Source: Roseiarcus sp049514155
GTDB taxonomy: Bacteria > Pseudomonadota > Alphaproteobacteria > Rhizobiales > Beijerinckiaceae
DNA: 45,292 nucleotides
Direction of reading: 5' to 3'
NCBI RefSeq assembly: GCF_049514155.1
Contig: NZ_JBEKVH010000009.1
Span: forward strand, 1 to 45,292
This document shows positions 15,876 to 24,851 of the stretch, piece by piece; positions within the stretch are counted from its first letter, which is position 1; each line of letters opens with the position of its first letter. A program made the position numbers and the translations under genes. Below the pieces are notes generated by a model that did no database searches, was not told the origin of the DNA, and saw nothing but the letters and a program-made list of their open reading frames with translations.

Positions 15876-16310
15876 ATGGGATTTCAGAACGAGTTCGACG
15901 GAGGTTACGGGCTCCTGTTTGACGGTCGCTGGAATGCCGTCGCGCTTGCCGTCACCTACGGCTCGACGTCGCCCTCTGTCCGTCCTCGAAACGCTGGTGC
16001 GTATGCAGGACCCTGACCTGCTCCCCGGAACGGCCATGGTCCGGCGCGCCGCGCCCGACGACCTGACGATTGAGGACCTTTCCCTCGGCGACCTGCCGAA
16101 CGACTGGCGGGACCAGGAGCCGTGGACCCAAGGGCGCAGCGACGAATGGCGCGGCGCGCTGCGGACGCCTCTCGTTCGGCGCCATCGGTCGTCGCGCCGC
16201 TCGCGAATTCGCCCGACCTGAATGTTCTGATCAACGATCGCCGCCCTGCAATTTGTGCAATAAGCCTCGACTCCGTTCAGCCCTTCGCGCTGGATCATAG
16301 ATCGCTTTGA
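15876..16310 (+). pseudogene. RES-domain toxin (NAD+-degrading family) broken by two frameshifts
   Basis: Three pieces in alternating frames add up to a RES protein of about 145 residues. Piece 1, from ATG 15876, has NEFDGGYGLLFDGRWN, the RES GGRWN region. It runs into a stop unless the frame shifts near 15965. Piece 2, in the +1 frame, has SVLETLVRMQDPDLLP and LSLGDLPNDWRDQEPW. Piece 3, back in the first frame from about 16160, has PSVVAPLANSPDLNVLIN and ends QPFALDHRSL, matching the usual FDPRLW-like end. Intact RES toxins deplete NAD+ and are paired with an Xre/COG5642 antitoxin; I see no antitoxin upstream. The rest of the interval 15691-16412 holds no other gene. Confidence 0.7.
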
Positions 16311-16412
16311 CGCGACGACGGGCGCCGCGTCTTTTGACCAGGGCCATGCGCAGAGGGCTCCACGGATCAAAGGCGAAGGGGTTGTCTGGGCGAGCCAGCC
16401 ACCTTCGCCAGA

Positions 16413-17540
16413 TTAGGCGCGCGGGCACATCTTGACGCACATCGGCGCGCCGACGTCGACCTTGTCGATGCGTTGGAGGAGTCCGGTCTCGGCGTCCCGG
16501 CGGAAGATCACGATGGTGTCGCTGGCTTGGTTGGCCACCAGCACGAACCGGCCAGATGGGCTGATGGCGAAGTTGCGCGGCCAATGGCCTTCGGTCGAGA
16601 CGTGACCGACCAACGTAAGCCCGCCGCTCTCCGCGGCGACTTTGAAAATCACGATGCTGTCGTGGCCTCGGTTGGAGCCGTAGAGGAACCGCTCATCCGG
16701 CGAAAGATGCAGGTCGGCGCAGTCGTTGCGGCCCGTGAAGTCGGCCGGCAGCGAAGAGACGAGCGAGACGAGCTCCAGCTTGCCGGTGCGGGAATCGTAG
16801 TTGAGGTGGCCAACCGTCGAGCCCATCTCGTTGATCACATAGGCGGACCGACCATTCTCACAGAAGACAAAATGCCGCGGCCCCGAGCGGGGCGGCAGGC
16901 TGACAAATGGCGTCTCGGCCGGCGTCAGCATCCCATTCTCGAAGCGATAGCTCATCACCTTGTCGAGGCCGAGATCGGTCACCACGACGAACCTGTTGTC
17001 CGGGCTCGGCACGGCGCAGTGCGGGTGCGGACGTTCCTGGCGAATGGGCGCTGGTCCCTTGCCGTGATGTGCAACGCTGCACAACGGCGCCTTCAGCCCG
17101 CCGTTCTCCGCAATCGGGTACACGACGGCGGCTTGCCCGGGATTCTCAGTAGGGAGAGCTTCCGCGTTCCACGGCTCATGGGCGTAGTTGGCGACCAGCA
17201 GAAACCGTCCGGAGCGATCGACCGTGTTCCAGGCTGTGATGCTGCCGAGCGTGGGCTGCATGTTGATGTAGGTAAGCGCCCCGGTATGGCGGTCGAACGC
17301 GTACGCGGTGACAGTGCCCTCGTTCCAGCCGAACACCTCAGCGGTGGCATAGAGACAGGCCTTTCCCTCGTGCAGGGAAAGATAGCCAGGGTTCTCCACG
17401 CCTTTGACCTTGCTCTGCAGGGTGAGGCGCCCGGTTGTCTCGTCGAACACGAAGACCAGGATACCTTCGCCATTGGCGCCTTCCAGATAGGGCGTTCCCC
17501 GCGTGAGAGTCCCAACAAATACCAAAGCCTCGTTGCTCAT
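16413..17540 (-). CDS. Lactonase family protein (YbhE/Pgl-type seven-bladed propeller)
   Basis: This 375-residue beta-propeller belongs to the 6-phosphogluconolactonase (PF10282) family. Blade-like repeats end in motifs such as RSGPRHFVFCENGRSAYV, HLSPDERFLYGSNRGHDSIV and RNFAISPSGRFVLVANQASD. The family hydrolyses sugar-acid lactones or related compounds. Start: ATG at 17540 is chosen for the GAGGAGAAC ribosome site 6 bp upstream; the open frame to 17615 is extra. It is the last gene of the 13-gene minus-strand catabolic array, 71 bp after the glycerate kinase. No signal peptide is visible, so it should be cytoplasmic. It differs in fold from the SMP-30 lactonase in the same array, so the pathway may involve two lactones or one of the two may be redundant. 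Confidence 0.85.
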   Translation of the reverse strand: MSNEALVFVGTLTRGTPYLEGANGEGILVFVFDETTGRLTLQSKVKGVENPGYLSLHEGKACLYATAEVFGWNEGTVTAYAFDRHTGALTYINMQPTLGSITAWNTVDRSGRFLLVANYAHEPWNAEALPTENPGQAAVVYPIAENGGLKAPLCSVAHHGKGPAPIRQERPHPHCAVPSPDNRFVVVTDLGLDKVMSYRFENGMLTPAETPFVSLPPRSGPRHFVFCENGRSAYVINEMGSTVGHLNYDSRTGKLELVSLVSSLPADFTGRNDCADLHLSPDERFLYGSNRGHDSIVIFKVAAESGGLTLVGHVSTEGHWPRNFAISPSGRFVLVANQASDTIVIFRRDAETGLLQRIDKVDVGAPMCVKMCPRA

Positions 17541-17611
17541 TTCTTGTTCTCCTCTTAGCTCCGCCCGATCGCACCAGCGCTGAAGGACGCTACCCTCACC
17601 CGCGCGGTCCA

Positions 17612-18877
17612 TCACCGCGCGACAAGGATCGCCCGGAAGTCGTTGACGTTGGTGAGCGTCGGCCCCGTCACAACCTGATCGCCGAGCGCGCCGAAGAAGC
17701 CGTGGGCGTCGTTCCGCGCCAGACGCTCGCGTGGGTCGACGCCGAGCGCAGCGGCGCGCGCCAAGGTGTCGGGCGCCACGATTGCGCCTGCGATTTCCTC
17801 GGCCCCGTCCACGCCGTCGGTGTCGCCTGCGATCGCCCAGACGTCAGGCAATCCGTCGAGCGCGATGGCGAGCGACAGCAAGAACTCCACATTGCGTCCG
17901 CCGCGTCCATCGCCGCGGATCGTCACCGTGGTCTCGCCGCCCGAGATCAGCACCCCCGGCGCACGCACGGGATGACCACGCAGAGCGGCGCTGTGCGCGA
18001 ACCCCGCCATCGCACGGCCGAGTTCTCGCGCTTCGCCCTCGATCGCGTCGCCGAGCAGCAGCGGCGCAACGCCGGCGTTGCGTGCGACTTCGGCCGCCGC
18101 CTGCAACGAGGTCCAGGGCGTTGCGATCACGACCGCCTCGGCGCGCGCGAGACGCGGATCGCCCGGTTTCGGGGTCTCGTCCGCAGCGCGTTCCAGGTGC
18201 TTGATCACCGACAAGGGTTCGGTCACGCCATAGCGCCTCAGGATCGATCGCGCCTCCGCAAAGGTCGTGGAATCGGGCACCGTGGGGCCTGAAGCGACGG
18301 AAGAGGGATCGTCTCCCGGCACATCCGAAATGATCAGCGTGACCACCCGGGCCGGAAATGCGGCTGCGGCGAGTCGTCCCCCTTTGATCGCAGAGAGATG
18401 CTTGCGCACGCAATTCATCTCGCCAATGGGCGCGCCGCAGGCGAGCAGCGCCCGGTTCACCGCCTGCTTGTCCGCCAGCGTCAGCCCGGCGGCGGGAAGA
18501 CTGAGCAGCGCCGAGCCGCCGCCCGAAATCAGGGAAATGACCAGGTCGTCCTCAGACAGGTCCTGGACCATGTGAAGAATACGTTCCGCCGCTTGCTGGC
18601 CTCGCAGGTCGGGGACGGGATGCGCCGCCTCCACGATCTCGATCTTTCGGCATTGCGCGCCGTGACCGTAGCGCGTGACGACCAATCCCTCGAGCGGCCT
18701 GTTCCAGTTGTCCTCTACGGCGCGAGCCATGGCGGCGGCGGCTTTCCCGGCGCCGACCACGATTGTTCGGCCTCTCGGCGGCTGCGGCAGGCGCGCCGGG
18801 ACCACTTTCGCCGGAAGCGCCGTTTCAATCGCCGCGGCGAACATAGCTCTCAGCAGCTCACGCGGCGCGTCTAGCAT
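17612..18877 (-). CDS. Glycerate 2-kinase, type II (MOFRL family, TtuD/GckA-like)
   Basis: This 421-residue protein has an N-terminal DUF4147 domain (GRTIVVGAGKAAAAMARAVE, LVISLISGGGSALLSLPAAG, CVRKHLSAIKGGRLAAAAFP, LIISDVPGDDPSSVASGPT) and a C-terminal MOFRL domain (VLISGGETTVTIRGDGRGGR, DTDGVDGAEEIAGAI). The family phosphorylates D-glycerate to 2-phosphoglycerate; older annotations call it hydroxypyruvate reductase. ATG 18877 is preferred because the AAGGA ribosome site touches the first ATG (18886) but is correctly spaced for the second. In this array it would take the C3 product of sugar-acid cleavage into lower glycolysis. The upstream gap 18878-19179 holds no gene I can support. Confidence 0.9.
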   Translation of the reverse strand: MLDAPRELLRAMFAAAIETALPAKVVPARLPQPPRGRTIVVGAGKAAAAMARAVEDNWNRPLEGLVVTRYGHGAQCRKIEIVEAAHPVPDLRGQQAAERILHMVQDLSEDDLVISLISGGGSALLSLPAAGLTLADKQAVNRALLACGAPIGEMNCVRKHLSAIKGGRLAAAAFPARVVTLIISDVPGDDPSSVASGPTVPDSTTFAEARSILRRYGVTEPLSVIKHLERAADETPKPGDPRLARAEAVVIATPWTSLQAAAEVARNAGVAPLLLGDAIEGEARELGRAMAGFAHSAALRGHPVRAPGVLISGGETTVTIRGDGRGGRNVEFLLSLAIALDGLPDVWAIAGDTDGVDGAEEIAGAIVAPDTLARAAALGVDPRERLARNDAHGFFGALGDQVVTGPTLTNVNDFRAILVAR

Positions 18878-19179
18878 TCGCGACATTCCTTGCCTAATCA
18901 ACTGACTTCGATCTTGACGCTTCTGACCGGGACGCAAAGTGGGGGGCATTTCGAGGCGCGCCTGGGAACTGTCGACCACCGCGAAAAGTTGCGACGGCGC
19001 ACCCCTGGGGCCTTTCGGTTCGTTTCGCGCCGGTTGGGTTTCGCAATACGCCGATCGGAGGCCGCCCTATGTGCGCCTGTTCGTGCAGCGCAACGGCTGC
19101 CGACCATATGAGTCGGGCAGGATGCCGATGTCGCGCCCGATGGAGGACTGTTGAAGACACGCGGGCCTTTAGAGAAGGT

Positions 19180-20169
19180 TCAAGACTTGCCGAGAGCGAT
19201 CACCATGCGCCCCCGGACTCTGCCGGCAAGCAAGTCCTGCGCGGCGCCGATCGCATTCTCGAGCGGCGCCTCGTTGGTCATCAGGTCAAGCTTGGAAATG
19301 TCCAGCGTCTGCGCGAGACGGCTCCAAGCCAGTTCGCGGGTGGCGTTCGGTTGGTAGACACTCTCGATGCCCGCCAGCGTCACGGAGCGCAAGATGAACG
19401 GCGCCACTGATGCGGGGAATTGCAAACTGTCCGCCATTCCGCAGGCGGCGACCACGCCGCCGTAGCGCATCGTCGCGCAGACGTTGGCGAGAGTTTGGCC
19501 GCCCGCGCTGTCGATGGCGCCTGCCCAGCGTTCCTTGCCGAGCGGTTTGTCGGGCGCAGAGAACGCTTTGCGGTCGATGATCTCGTCTGCGCCAAGCGCG
19601 TGGAGATAGTCGGCCTCCGACACCCGGCCGGTGGCGGCCGCCACACGGTAGCCAAGCCGGTGAAGAATCTGGATCGCGACGCCGCCGACGCCGCCGCTCG
19701 CGCCGGTAACGAGAATTTCGCCAAGATCGGGGGTAACCTTCAGGCGCTCAAGCGTCATTACCGACAGCATGGCCGTCAGCCCCGCCGTGCCCAACGCCAT
19801 CGCGCGCTTATGACTCAATCCGTCTGGTTTGCGAACCAGCCAATCGCCGTTCACGCGCGCCCGTTCCGCAAGACCGCCCCAGTGAAGCTCGCCGACGCCC
19901 CACCCCGTAAGGATGACCTCGTCGCCTGTCCGAAATTTCGGATGCGCGCTCGCTTCGACGATTCCCGCCAAATCGACGCCCGGGACCATCGGGAACTTTC
20001 GCACCACGGGCCCCTTCCCCGTGATCGCCAAACAATCCTTATAGTTGAGTGCCGAATAGGCGATGCCTACAGTCACATCGCCCTGCGGCAGATCTACGTC
20101 TTCCAACTGCGTCAACTTGGCCGTATAACTTCCGCCAAGCTTGTCGATCAGGATTGCTTGAAACTTCAC
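19180..20169 (-). CDS. acuI: Zinc-free MDR oxidoreductase, AcuI/YhdH type (acrylyl-CoA reductase-like)
   Basis: This 329-residue medium-chain reductase matches AcuI/YhdH, which reduces acryloyl-CoA to propionyl-CoA with NADPH. Visible features are the N-terminal YSALNYKDCLAITGKGPVVR, VPGVDLAGIVEASAHPKF, the AcuI-type GDEVILTGWGVGELHWGGLA, the Rossmann ILVTGASGGVGGVAIQILHR, and a basic ATGR loop suggesting NADPH. The structural and catalytic Zn cysteines of alcohol dehydrogenases are absent. The start is GTG at 20169 with GGAGAGAAG upstream. It could detoxify acrylyl-CoA arising from 3-hydroxypropionyl-type intermediates, or reduce another enoyl-CoA of this pathway. The upstream gap (20170-20350) has no gene. 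Confidence 0.88.
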   Translation of the reverse strand: MKFQAILIDKLGGSYTAKLTQLEDVDLPQGDVTVGIAYSALNYKDCLAITGKGPVVRKFPMVPGVDLAGIVEASAHPKFRTGDEVILTGWGVGELHWGGLAERARVNGDWLVRKPDGLSHKRAMALGTAGLTAMLSVMTLERLKVTPDLGEILVTGASGGVGGVAIQILHRLGYRVAAATGRVSEADYLHALGADEIIDRKAFSAPDKPLGKERWAGAIDSAGGQTLANVCATMRYGGVVAACGMADSLQFPASVAPFILRSVTLAGIESVYQPNATRELAWSRLAQTLDISKLDLMTNEAPLENAIGAAQDLLAGRVRGRMVIALGKS

Positions 20170-20350
20170 CGCTTCTCTCCGGGACCTTGACGATCAAGGG
20201 CGGTTAGGGTTTTGGGGTCGTCGCGTCGCAGGTCAGAGAGTTGCCGCGGAGCAGACGGGAACAACTTAGTCATACCCGACGAGGCGCCGCAAGCAATGCA
20301 CTCTTCCTTTGCGAGACCCATGTCCTGTGCGAGATACACAATCACAATCG

Positions 20351-21190
20351 CTAGTACGCGTAGAAGCCGCGGCCGGTCTTGCGGCCCAATCGCCCGGCTT
20401 CCACCATCTTCACGAACAACGGGCAGGGACGGTATTTCGAATCGCGGAGGTTGTCGTAAAGCCCGGTAATGGTGGCTAGAGCGACGTCAAGACCGACAAA
20501 ATCCAGTAACTCCAAAGGGCCCATGGGAAAGTTGCAGCCGAGCTTCATGCCGGCGTCCACATCCTCGGGCTTCGCACCCTCCATGACGCAAAACACCGCT
20601 TCGTTGAGCAACGGCAGCAAGAGTCGGTTGACGATGAAGCCGGGGTAATCTGGCGCAAGCACCCCCGTCTTGCCGATCGCCTCCACGTAAGACCGCGCCC
20701 GTTGATAGGTGTCGTCGGAGGTCGCCAAGCCGCGCACAATCTCCACCAGCTTCATCCGGGGCACTGGATAGAAGAAGTGCAACCCGACCACCTTGTCAGG
20801 CCGCTTCGTCACCGCACTGATTGCGGTAATGGACTGCGCCGAAGTGTTGCTGGCCAGAACGGCATCGGGACCGACGATCGCGTCCAGTTTCTTGAATGCG
20901 TCCTTCTTGACGGCCAGATCTTCAAAGACCGCCTCGATCACGAAATCGGCCGCCGCCAGCGCCGCGATGTCGGCGCTGAGCGTGATCCGGTCGAGCACGT
21001 CCTTGGCGGCAGCCGAATCCAATTGCCCTTTCTCCACCGATTTCCGCACGCTCGCCTCGATCCGGCCCCGACCCTTCACGGCGGCGCTCTCACTCGCATC
21101 GACCAAGATCACTCCGCTCCCAGCGCGAGCGCTAACCTCAGCGATGCCGGCGCCCATGAGGCCGGCGCCCAAAATCCCCACCGTCTTCAT
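20351..21190 (-). CDS. 3-hydroxybutyryl-CoA dehydrogenase (Hbd/PaaH family)
   Basis: This 279-residue enzyme of standard length oxidises (S)-3-hydroxybutyryl-CoA to acetoacetyl-CoA with NAD(P). The nucleotide motif is GILGAGLMGAGIAEVSARAG with an acidic VDAS after beta-2, suggesting NAD. The catalytic set is S117 (SNTSAQSIT), H138 (GLHFFYPVPRMKLVEIVRG), E150 and an Asn near residue 188 (FIVNRLLLPLLNEAVF). It sits 23 bp after the SDR gene and feeds the same acetoacetyl-CoA node as the thiolase and CoA-transferase upstream. It may allow 3-hydroxyacyl-CoA use or reductive storage. Confidence 0.92.
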   Translation of the reverse strand: MKTVGILGAGLMGAGIAEVSARAGSGVILVDASESAAVKGRGRIEASVRKSVEKGQLDSAAAKDVLDRITLSADIAALAAADFVIEAVFEDLAVKKDAFKKLDAIVGPDAVLASNTSAQSITAISAVTKRPDKVVGLHFFYPVPRMKLVEIVRGLATSDDTYQRARSYVEAIGKTGVLAPDYPGFIVNRLLLPLLNEAVFCVMEGAKPEDVDAGMKLGCNFPMGPLELLDFVGLDVALATITGLYDNLRDSKYRPCPLFVKMVEAGRLGRKTGRGFYAY

Positions 21191-21213
21191 TCATCGTCTC
21201 CAAACTGTCGGGG

Positions 21214-21948
21214 CTAAAGAACCATCCCCCCGCTGACATTGATGACTTCGCCCGTGACGTAAGCAGCCTCGTCGGAGGCCAGGAAAGCGACCACGTTGCC
21301 GACATCTTCTGGCGTGCCGACTCTTCCCGCCCAGATCTTGCCGACCATGGCGTCCCAAACATTCTGCGGCACGCCGCGGGTCATCTCGGTGTCGATGAAG
21401 CCGGGGCAGATCGCGTTGACCGTCACGCCCTTTTTCGCCAACTCGCGCGCCGCCGTCTTGGTCAGACCGACTATGCCCGCTTTGGAAGCGGCATAGTTTG
21501 CCTGGCCGAAGTTGCCCAGCCAGCTCATCGACGCGATGTTGACAATCCGCCCGTAGCCGCGCTCGCGCATCTGCTGCGCCGCCAGGCGCAGGCAGTAGAA
21601 GGCGCCGGTCAGATTGACGGCAATGACCTTATCCCAGGCCTCGTCGCTCATCTTATGAAGCATGCCGTCGCGGTTGATCCCGGCGTTGTTCACCAGGATG
21701 TCGATCGGGCCGAAAGCGGCGGCCGCGGCGAACATCGCTTCCACTTCGATCCGCTTGGATACGTCGGCGCAGGCGGCGACGGCTGATCCGCCGACTTTGA
21801 CGATCTCCTCGGCGACCTCATGGGCATTGCGCTCGACCGCATCGCCGATCACAACCTTGGCCCCTTCGCGCGCCAGCTTTAGCGCTATGCCCTTTCCTAG
21901 TCCGCGCCCCGCTCCCGTGACGATCGCCACCTTATTCGTGAGTCGCAT
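21214..21948 (-). CDS. Short-chain dehydrogenase/reductase (FabG / acetoacetyl-CoA reductase-like)
   Basis: This 244-residue classical SDR has cofactor motif TGAGRGLGKGIAL (11-23), NNAG at 87-90 and a catalytic triad S140, Y152, K156 (NIASMSWLGNFGQANYAASK). An Asp at the end of beta-2 (VVIGDAVER) suggests NAD(H) rather than the NADPH typical of FabG/PhaB. By position it could reduce acetoacetyl-CoA. Alternatively it could be a sugar-acid 3-dehydrogenase, since the deoxyribonate 3-dehydrogenase of the published oxidative deoxyribose pathway is, as I recall, an SDR of this kind. A GGAAGGCGAG ribosome site precedes the ATG, 12 bp after the CoA-transferase stop. Confidence 0.88.
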   Translation of the reverse strand: MRLTNKVAIVTGAGRGLGKGIALKLAREGAKVVIGDAVERNAHEVAEEIVKVGGSAVAACADVSKRIEVEAMFAAAAAFGPIDILVNNAGINRDGMLHKMSDEAWDKVIAVNLTGAFYCLRLAAQQMRERGYGRIVNIASMSWLGNFGQANYAASKAGIVGLTKTAARELAKKGVTVNAICPGFIDTEMTRGVPQNVWDAMVGKIWAGRVGTPEDVGNVVAFLASDEAAYVTGEVINVSGGMVL

Positions 21949-21960
21949 CTCTCGCCTTCC

Positions 21961-23550
21961 TTACTTCGACGCGCCATTCGCTTGGATCATTCTCTTCAGC
22001 CCGCACGGGCCCGTGTTGTAGAAGCTCGAATCCGTGACCTTCAGGGACTCGGCGATGAGCGGCGCGAACTCCATCTGATCGAGAATGTCGCGCCTGAGGT
22101 CGACGCCGGGGGCGATCTCGATCAAGGTTGGCCCGTCGCGCCGCAACTCGAACACCGCCCGCTCCGTAACGAAATGGACCTTCTGGCCATTGCGGCGTGA
22201 CAGTTCTCCATTGAAAGAGATCTGTTGAACCTCTTTGACGAGCTTTTTCTGTCTGCCCTCCTCGACGATGTTTACCTTGCCGTCTGAGAATTCGACCACC
22301 GGTCCGCGAGCGGTAAAGGACGAACAGAACAAGACGTGATGGGCGTTCTGGGTGATGTCGATAAGGCCGCCGCAGCCCGTGGGGCGATCGCCGAACTTAG
22401 TCGCGTTCACATTGCCGGCCGCATCCATTTCTGCGGCTCCCATGAAGGTGAACGGGACTCCCATGCCGTTGTAGAAGTCGAACTGCGTATCGTGACAGAG
22501 AAGCGCATAGGGACTGTGGGCGACTCCGAAGTCGACGCCACCCTCGGGAAGGCCGCCATAGGTCCCGGACTCGACGGTGACCAAGATATCCTGTGAGAGG
22601 TCCTCCTCGGCCGCGATCGGGCCGATTACGTCATTCGGGATACCGGTGCCCAGGTTGATTGTGGCGCCAGGGAAGAGTTCACTCATGGCCCGACGGCCGA
22701 TCACCTTGCGCACCGACAACGGGAGCGGCGCCACGGCCGCCTGTGGCGCGACAAGGTCGCCGCTCAGCGACGGGTCATAGTAGATCGACGACGTCTGCCG
22801 ATGGTCCAGCTCCGGATCTTCGCACACAACGATGGCGTCGACGAAGACGCCCGGGACCAGCACCTTCTTGGGATGCAGCGAGCCGGCTCGGGCGACGCGC
22901 TTGACCTGCGCGATGACCTTGCCGCCGAAGCGCTTGGCCGCAAGCACGGCGCTGATCGCCTCGAGATTCATCGCCTCGTCTTCGAAGCTGATGTTGCCCA
23001 TCTCGTCGGCGGTCGTGCCGCGGAATATCGTGAAGTCGAGAGGTACAGCCTTGTAGAACAGATACTCTTCGCCGCCGTACGCGATCACGTCGATGATGTC
23101 CGGCAACGCTCGGGTGCGAGCATTCATTTTGCCGCCCTCAAGCCGGGGATCGATATACGTGCCGAGCCCGACCTTGCTCATCTTTCCAGGAAGGCCACAG
23201 GCCATCGAGCGGTAGAGTTGCGCAAGCTGGCCCTGCGGTATGTTGTAGGCCTCAACTTTCTCCGATGCGATCATTTCCATGATTCGGGGCGCGAGCCCCC
23301 AATGGGCGCCGATGATGCGCTTGAGCATGCCTTCGTGGCAGAAATGCTGAATGCCGCGCTCGCGGTTGCACTGTCCGGCCGAGTGAACGAACGTCAGATC
23401 TCTGGGGCTTCCCGTCTCAAGAAAGCTGCTCTCCAGCGCCTTGAAGATGCTTTCGGCGACGCCGCACAGCGTCATGCCGACGGAGCTGATCGTGGCTCCG
23501 TCGTGGACGAGAGCGGCCGCTTGCGCCGCCGTGATGAAGTTGGCTCGCAT
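21961..23550 (-). CDS. Acyl-CoA:acetate/3-ketoacid CoA-transferase, fused alpha-beta (YdiF/Pct type)
   Basis: This 529-residue class I CoA-transferase has both subunits in one chain. The alpha half shows LVHDGATISSVGMTLCGVAE and the beta half shows FPGATINLGTGIPNDVIG. The catalytic Glu is E327 in DILVTVESGTYGGLPEGG, which forms the glutamyl-CoA intermediate. The enzyme moves CoA between acyl donors and short carboxylates. In this array the attractive reaction is acetoacetate plus an acyl-CoA (for example the hydroxyacyl-CoA from BKACE cleavage) to acetoacetyl-CoA plus free acid. The start lies one base after the thiolase stop, so translation is probably coupled. The protein is complete at family length. 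Confidence 0.92.
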   Translation of the reverse strand: MRANFITAAQAAALVHDGATISSVGMTLCGVAESIFKALESSFLETGSPRDLTFVHSAGQCNRERGIQHFCHEGMLKRIIGAHWGLAPRIMEMIASEKVEAYNIPQGQLAQLYRSMACGLPGKMSKVGLGTYIDPRLEGGKMNARTRALPDIIDVIAYGGEEYLFYKAVPLDFTIFRGTTADEMGNISFEDEAMNLEAISAVLAAKRFGGKVIAQVKRVARAGSLHPKKVLVPGVFVDAIVVCEDPELDHRQTSSIYYDPSLSGDLVAPQAAVAPLPLSVRKVIGRRAMSELFPGATINLGTGIPNDVIGPIAAEEDLSQDILVTVESGTYGGLPEGGVDFGVAHSPYALLCHDTQFDFYNGMGVPFTFMGAAEMDAAGNVNATKFGDRPTGCGGLIDITQNAHHVLFCSSFTARGPVVEFSDGKVNIVEEGRQKKLVKEVQQISFNGELSRRNGQKVHFVTERAVFELRRDGPTLIEIAPGVDLRRDILDQMEFAPLIAESLKVTDSSFYNTGPCGLKRMIQANGASK

Positions 23551-23551
23551 G

Positions 23552-24742
23552 TTATGATACCTGCAGATTCTCGAAAACGGTCGCTATACCCTGGCCGCCA
23601 CCGATGCACAGGCTGACGACTCCATAGCGGCAACCACGCCGTTTCATTTCGTTCATCAGCTTGACCACGAGGATGGCGCCCGTGGCCCCGATCGGGTGCC
23701 CAAGCGCCACGGCGCCGCCGTTGACGTTCACCTTTTCCTGCGGAATTTTGAGGTCGCGTACTACCGCGACGGCCTGCGCCGCAAACGCCTCGTTGATTTC
23801 AAACAGGTCGATATCAGCCAGGGTCAGGCCGGCCTTGGCGACGGCCTTCTTGATCGCCATGGCCGGAGCAAAGCCCATGATGTCAGGGTTGTTGCCGATC
23901 ACCGCCTGGCTCTTGATCGAGAGCAACGGCTTGACGCCAAGGGCGTCGGCCTTTTCCCGGCTCATCAGGACCACGGCGGCGGCGCCATCGTTGATGCCCG
24001 ACGCATTGGCCGCCGTCACCGAGCCACCCGCCTTGAAGGCCGGCTTCATCTTGCCGATGGCTTCCAAGGTGACGCCGAAGCGCGGATGTTCATCCTGCTG
24101 GAACACCTTGGTCTCGCGACCGATCTTGACCTCGACCGGCAGGATCTCATCGACGAACTTGCCGGCCTTGATCGCCGCTTCAGCCTTGCGCTGGCTGGAT
24201 AAAGCGAACTCGTCCTGGGCCTGCCGCGAAACGTGAAACTGCTCGGCGACATTCTCGGCTGTGATGCCGTTGTGATATGGGCCCAGCGGCCAACTCAGGA
24301 TCGAGATCACGCCGTCTTCCAGCGTGTCGTTGCCCATCTTGTTGCCGTATCGATGCTTGCGGAGATAATATGGCAGCAAGTCCATATTCTCGGTGCCGCA
24401 CGCCACCACGATCTCCGCCTCTTCGGTCTGGATCGCCTGCACGGCGCTGTTGACCGCCTGCAGGCCCGACCCACACTGACGGTTCACCGATACAGCGGTG
24501 GTCTCGAGCGGCAACCCGGCCTTCAGCATGGAGGTCCGAGCGATGAAGCCCCCCTCCGCGATCTGGCCGACACAACCGACGATGACCTCGTCCACCTGGC
24601 TGCCTTCGAGGCCGGCGCGCCGCACGGCTTCCTTGATGACCAGACCGCCGAGATCGTCCATGGGTACGTCCTTGAGACTGCCGCCCATCGCGCCGATCGC
24701 CGTCCTGACTCCGCTGACGATGACGATTTCTTTTGCAAGCAT
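23552..24742 (-). CDS. Acetyl-CoA acetyltransferase (thiolase II)
   Basis: This 396-residue thiolase has all catalytic residues: nucleophile C90 (VNRQCGSGLQAVNSAVQAI), H349 (GGAVALGHPIGATGA) and C379 (SLCIGGGQG). It interconverts two acetyl-CoA with acetoacetyl-CoA. In a catabolic setting next to a CoA-transferase and a BKACE, cleavage is the sensible direction: it would regenerate the acetyl-CoA used by BKACE and yield one net acetyl-CoA. The loop NMDLLPYYLRKHRYGNKMG replaces the more usual MSxAPH region, so its acyl specificity may not be strictly C4. Confidence 0.93.
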   Translation of the reverse strand: MLAKEIVIVSGVRTAIGAMGGSLKDVPMDDLGGLVIKEAVRRAGLEGSQVDEVIVGCVGQIAEGGFIARTSMLKAGLPLETTAVSVNRQCGSGLQAVNSAVQAIQTEEAEIVVACGTENMDLLPYYLRKHRYGNKMGNDTLEDGVISILSWPLGPYHNGITAENVAEQFHVSRQAQDEFALSSQRKAEAAIKAGKFVDEILPVEVKIGRETKVFQQDEHPRFGVTLEAIGKMKPAFKAGGSVTAANASGINDGAAAVVLMSREKADALGVKPLLSIKSQAVIGNNPDIMGFAPAMAIKKAVAKAGLTLADIDLFEINEAFAAQAVAVVRDLKIPQEKVNVNGGAVALGHPIGATGAILVVKLMNEMKRRGCRYGVVSLCIGGGQGIATVFENLQVS

Positions 24743-24851
24743 GGCTGTCCACTCTTTCTTGTCGTTACCCTCGCAGAGCGAAGGTTCAGGTGAAGCTCGA
24801 ACGGGCCCCCCGACTCAGAGCCGGCGCCGGACGCGCAGACGTTGCGCCGCT

